Source of the DNA: J061 sp003695725 [NCBI: Candidatus Schekmanbacteria bacterium]
Lineage (GTDB): Bacteria > Schekmanbacteria > GWA2-38-11
Reading direction: 5' to 3'
NCBI GenBank assembly: GCA_003695725.1
Contig: RFHX01000161.1
Span: 1-10,358, forward strand
DNA length: 10,358 bases
Part shown: piece by piece, positions 8,219-10,358 of the stretch
Numbering within the stretch: the first letter of the stretch is position 1
How the letters are laid out: each line of letters starts with the position of its first letter
Program-made: the position numbers and the translations under genes
The notes under the pieces: generated by a model
Seen by the model: only the letters and a program-made list of their open reading frames with translations
Database searches by the model: none
What the model was told of the DNA's origin: nothing

Positions 8219-8670
8219 AATTTAACTGTTGGTGGAAGAGTTTGAAGTATCATAACTTCAGGATTAACACCTATTTCTAACCCATATCTGAATCCTTCGT
8301 CCTCAATTAGGTTAAATTCAACCCATCTTCCTCTCTTAAAAAGCATTCTTTCCCTTTCTTCATCAGTATATTTTTCATCTTTTCTAATCTCTACTATTTT
8401 GAAATAGGTATCGATAAAAATTTCCGCAGTCTTCTTTGCGAAATCAAACTCAGAAGCAGGGAAATCGAATGCTATGCCGACAAGTCCACCCCTTGGTTCA
8501 TTACGATATTTAAGCCAAAAGGTTTTTTTCAGATTAGCCCTCTATATATCATAATCTTTATTGAAATCGGCTCAAAATTTTTTAAATTTTTTTTGAGAAG
8601 AAAGATATTTTTGAGGAATTTTTGCTTTTTTAATCCAAATCAGCCATTTTTCAGTCTCAGAAAAAATTTT
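8215..8670 (-). pseudogene. hemF: Decayed coproporphyrinogen III oxidase (hemF-like) 3' remnant
   Basis: On the minus strand, one frame from 8670 down to a TAG at 8215-8217 reads as coding sequence broken by TGA (complement of 8572-8574) and TAG (complement of 8542-8544). The 108 codons between the second stop and the end match the HemF C-terminus: KYRNEPRGG (compare HRNEQRGIGG of E. coli HemF), an AFDF stretch, KIVEIRKD, KRGRWVEFN (RRGRYVEFN) and a closing LPPTVKF. The stretch upstream of the first stop (EKWLIWIKKAKIPQKYL) reads like protein in the same frame, though I cannot align it to HemF with confidence. No start codon is present, and the N-terminal half of about 150-200 residues, including the active-site region, is absent. 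Aerobic coproporphyrinogen oxidase needs oxygen, so loss would fit an anaerobic lifestyle, by inference. A frameshift-free decay by point mutation plus 5' deletion explains what is seen; stop read-through is less likely. Confidence 0.75.
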
Positions 8671-8698
8671 TTAATATGACTATGTTCAAAATATTAAT

Positions 8699-8707
8699 TG
8701 TTATGAT
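8699..8707 (+). promoter_or_regulatory. Possible extended -10 promoter for the FAD oxidoreductase gene
   Basis: TGTTATGAT provides an extended -10 element (TGn plus TATGAT), 29 bases before the ATG at 8737. No good -35 box stands at the usual distance; extended -10 promoters tolerate this. The surrounding 8674-8736 stretch is over 75% A+T, has stops in all frames I followed and shows no other feature. In so AT-rich a region a chance match is quite possible. Confidence 0.35.
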
Positions 8708-8736
8708 AGTGTAAAATTTCAAATTATGTTAAATCT

Positions 8737-10266
8737 ATGAACTACGATTGTATCATTGTCGGCGGTGGAGTTGGAGGATTAGTTTGTGCCGCTTATCTTG
8801 CAAAAGCAGGAGCAAAAATTCTTCTATGCCACAAGTTTGACCATTTAGGAGGCACTGCTTCAGAATTTCGACGGGGAGAATTTCTTTTTCCTGCGGGGCC
8901 TCTGTCCTTCAGTTTTCACAGATTTGTTAAGAAAGTACTCAACGAATTAGATAGCACTAATGAAATCAAGTTTAAAAGGTCGCATTTTCAATATAAATCC
9001 CCTCATATCGACACAATAATTTCTTATCCCTTCCATCAATTGACTGAAAAACTTACAGCTTTTTATCCCAAAGAAAAAAAGGGAATAGAAGAATTCTTTA
9101 GGACAATGAAAAAACTCTCTTTAAAAAACTACATCGAGATAGAAAGAGAAACAGGGAAATTTCTAAGTGCCAAGGAAAGAGAAAGATATAAGGATATTCC
9201 GGATGTTGAAACTTTAGAATTTCCTGAAAATCTATCAGCATACGATGTGGCAGAAAGAATAATAGAAGATGAAAATTTAATAACTCTTTTATCAAATCAA
9301 AGCTTTGAAGAAGGGGAAATGTCAGCAGTACTTTGTGCAAATATGTGGGATATGATGTGCGAGAAAGGAATTTGGTATCCCCTAGGAGGTTTTAGAAGTA
9401 TTAATAATAGTTTTAAAAAAGTAATTGAAGAAAATGGAGGAGATATACTCCTTTCTTCTGAAGTTTCAAAAATTTTAATCAAAGGCAAAAGGGCAATTGG
9501 TGTAACGCTTAAAAATGGCGAATTTATCAAAGCAAATTTTGTCAGTTCAAATGCTGATTATAAGAATACCTTTTTAAAAATGGCATCAGGGGATTTGCCT
9601 GATAATAAGTTTTTGAATTGGGTAAAAAATCTTCAAGACAGCGGTTCAATCTTTTGTGTCTATCTTGGGATTGATACTGACAAAGTAGATTTATCACCTC
9701 TCAAAGCCGACCATTTATTTTACCGTGCTAACTTGAATTCTTCAATACCTTGGAAACACGATATTTCATCTATTGATTTTTTTCTAAATAGAGAATTTGA
9801 AATATGCAGATGGACCAATAAGGATAAAGATTCAGCACCAAAGGGGAAGGAAGTCATAATATTACGGACAAATGCTCCTTATACCTTTTTCAGAAGATGG
9901 ATAGGCAGAGAAGATAGAAGATTAGCTGGTTATTACGATTTCAAAGAAAAAATGGCAAACCTTTTTATCAAAGCGGCAGGTACACTTCTAAAAGGATTGG
10001 AAAATTCTGTTGAAGTTATTGAATGCTCAACTCCTCTCACATATCAATATTGGAGTGGAAGTAGTGAAGGTGCTTGCGCGGGTTGGTCATGGAGTAAAGA
10101 TAGCGAAATGGGAAGTAAATTCAAAGTGTTAATTAAAACCCCTATCGACAATCTGTTTATGGTTGGCTATCAGTCATTTTCTCAACTTTTTATGGGAGGG
10201 TATGCAACAGCAATTCAAAGTGGTAGATTAACTGCTAATGAAATATTAAATAATTCAATAAGTTAG
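8737..10266 (+). CDS. CrtI-like FAD-dependent oxidoreductase (phytoene desaturase/retinol saturase-like)
   Basis: A flavoprotein of the NAD(P)/FAD-dependent amine-oxidase/phytoene-desaturase superfamily, acting on an unknown lipid-like or polyene substrate. The 509 residues begin with the dinucleotide fold MNYDCIIVGGGVGGLVCAA, glycines 9, 11 and 14 forming GxGxxG, followed by DHLGGT (35-40). The C-terminal FAD-contacting segment is present as NLFMVGYQ...MGGYATAIQSGRLTANEIL (472-504). The middle carries the family's helical substrate domain and a second beta-strand block (about 225-275). One oddity: the acidic residue that usually ends the second strand and binds the FAD ribose is His32 here (LLCHK). 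The gene has no visible ribosome site; it stands alone after the hemF-like remnant, behind a possible extended -10. No carotenoid genes are in the window, so a carotenoid role cannot be claimed. Its TAG is the only non-TAA stop among the intact genes. Confidence 0.88.
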   Translation: MNYDCIIVGGGVGGLVCAAYLAKAGAKILLCHKFDHLGGTASEFRRGEFLFPAGPLSFSFHRFVKKVLNELDSTNEIKFKRSHFQYKSPHIDTIISYPFHQLTEKLTAFYPKEKKGIEEFFRTMKKLSLKNYIEIERETGKFLSAKERERYKDIPDVETLEFPENLSAYDVAERIIEDENLITLLSNQSFEEGEMSAVLCANMWDMMCEKGIWYPLGGFRSINNSFKKVIEENGGDILLSSEVSKILIKGKRAIGVTLKNGEFIKANFVSSNADYKNTFLKMASGDLPDNKFLNWVKNLQDSGSIFCVYLGIDTDKVDLSPLKADHLFYRANLNSSIPWKHDISSIDFFLNREFEICRWTNKDKDSAPKGKEVIILRTNAPYTFFRRWIGREDRRLAGYYDFKEKMANLFIKAAGTLLKGLENSVEVIECSTPLTYQYWSGSSEGACAGWSWSKDSEMGSKFKVLIKTPIDNLFMVGYQSFSQLFMGGYATAIQSGRLTANEILNNSIS

Positions 10267-10358
10267 TTTTCTTTCTGCTACAAAATTAAATCAATGGTCA
10301 TTCAAGAGTAATTTTTTTCAAAGAAAAATATGTTTTATCACATTGATAACAAAGGACA

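Noticed and set aside
8571-8597. Inverted repeat CTCAAAA...TTTTGAG with long T and A runs, resembling a terminator
   Set aside because: It is made of A/T homopolymers and lies inside the hemF-like frame as Lys and Phe codons plus one stop; simple composition explains it.
10313-10328. Possible hairpin TTTTTC-AAA-GAAAAA after the last gene
   Set aside because: The stem contains a single G-C pair and would be too weak to act as a terminator.
10335-10349. Palindrome TTATCA-CAT-TGATAA, operator-like
   Set aside because: A single six-base arm in AT-rich DNA is expected by chance, it matches no regulator site I know, and no downstream gene is visible.
10330-10358. ATG opening a frame that runs off the right edge
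   Set aside because: Only nine codons are visible, with no ribosome site or recognisable sequence.

Overview
The window is AT-rich DNA (roughly one third G+C by eye) from a Gram-negative-type bacterium. The evidence for an outer membrane is an Mla/MCE phospholipid-transport locus and a secreted protein of aromatic repeats. Short intergenic gaps, GTG starts and DnaC-like, LigA and PhnP-like proteins all indicate Bacteria. The protein style recalls Desulfobacterota or an uncultivated candidate phylum, but I cannot name the lineage from this sequence alone.

Layout, left to right. Bases 2-70 look like the last codons of an upstream gene whose stop overlaps the next start. Bases 67-5349 form a very compact plus-strand block: an MlaE-type permease, a helical protein with a DnaD-like N-terminal pattern, a zinc-motif DnaC/DnaI-type AAA+ ATPase, an MlaF-type ABC ATPase, an MlaD-type MCE protein with a long coiled coil, and an exported protein made of about 18 copies of a WPL/FPLY motif. 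After 61 bases come ligA (NAD+-dependent DNA ligase, 5411-7414) and a PhnP-like metallo-beta-lactamase hydrolase (7442-8218). All eight genes could share a transcript. On the minus strand, 8215-8670 holds a decayed 3' part of a coproporphyrinogen III oxidase (hemF-like) gene with two in-frame stops; its stop overlaps the stop of the hydrolase gene. A CrtI-like FAD-dependent oxidoreductase (8737-10266) follows behind its own likely promoter. The last 92 bases hold no supported gene.

How the genes fit together. MlaE, MlaF and MlaD give the core of an inner-membrane ABC lipid transporter (permease, ATPase, MCE substrate tunnel). No MlaC or MlaB is present, and the repeat protein sits directly after mlaD, so it is a candidate envelope partner. 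The DnaD-like/DnaC-like pair is a plausible helicase-loading module lodged between mlaE and mlaF, and with ligA it gives the block a DNA-replication flavour that has no obvious link to lipid transport. The main points for follow-up are this split mla operon, the repeat protein and the hemF remnant. I saw no RNA genes, mobile elements or CRISPR arrays.
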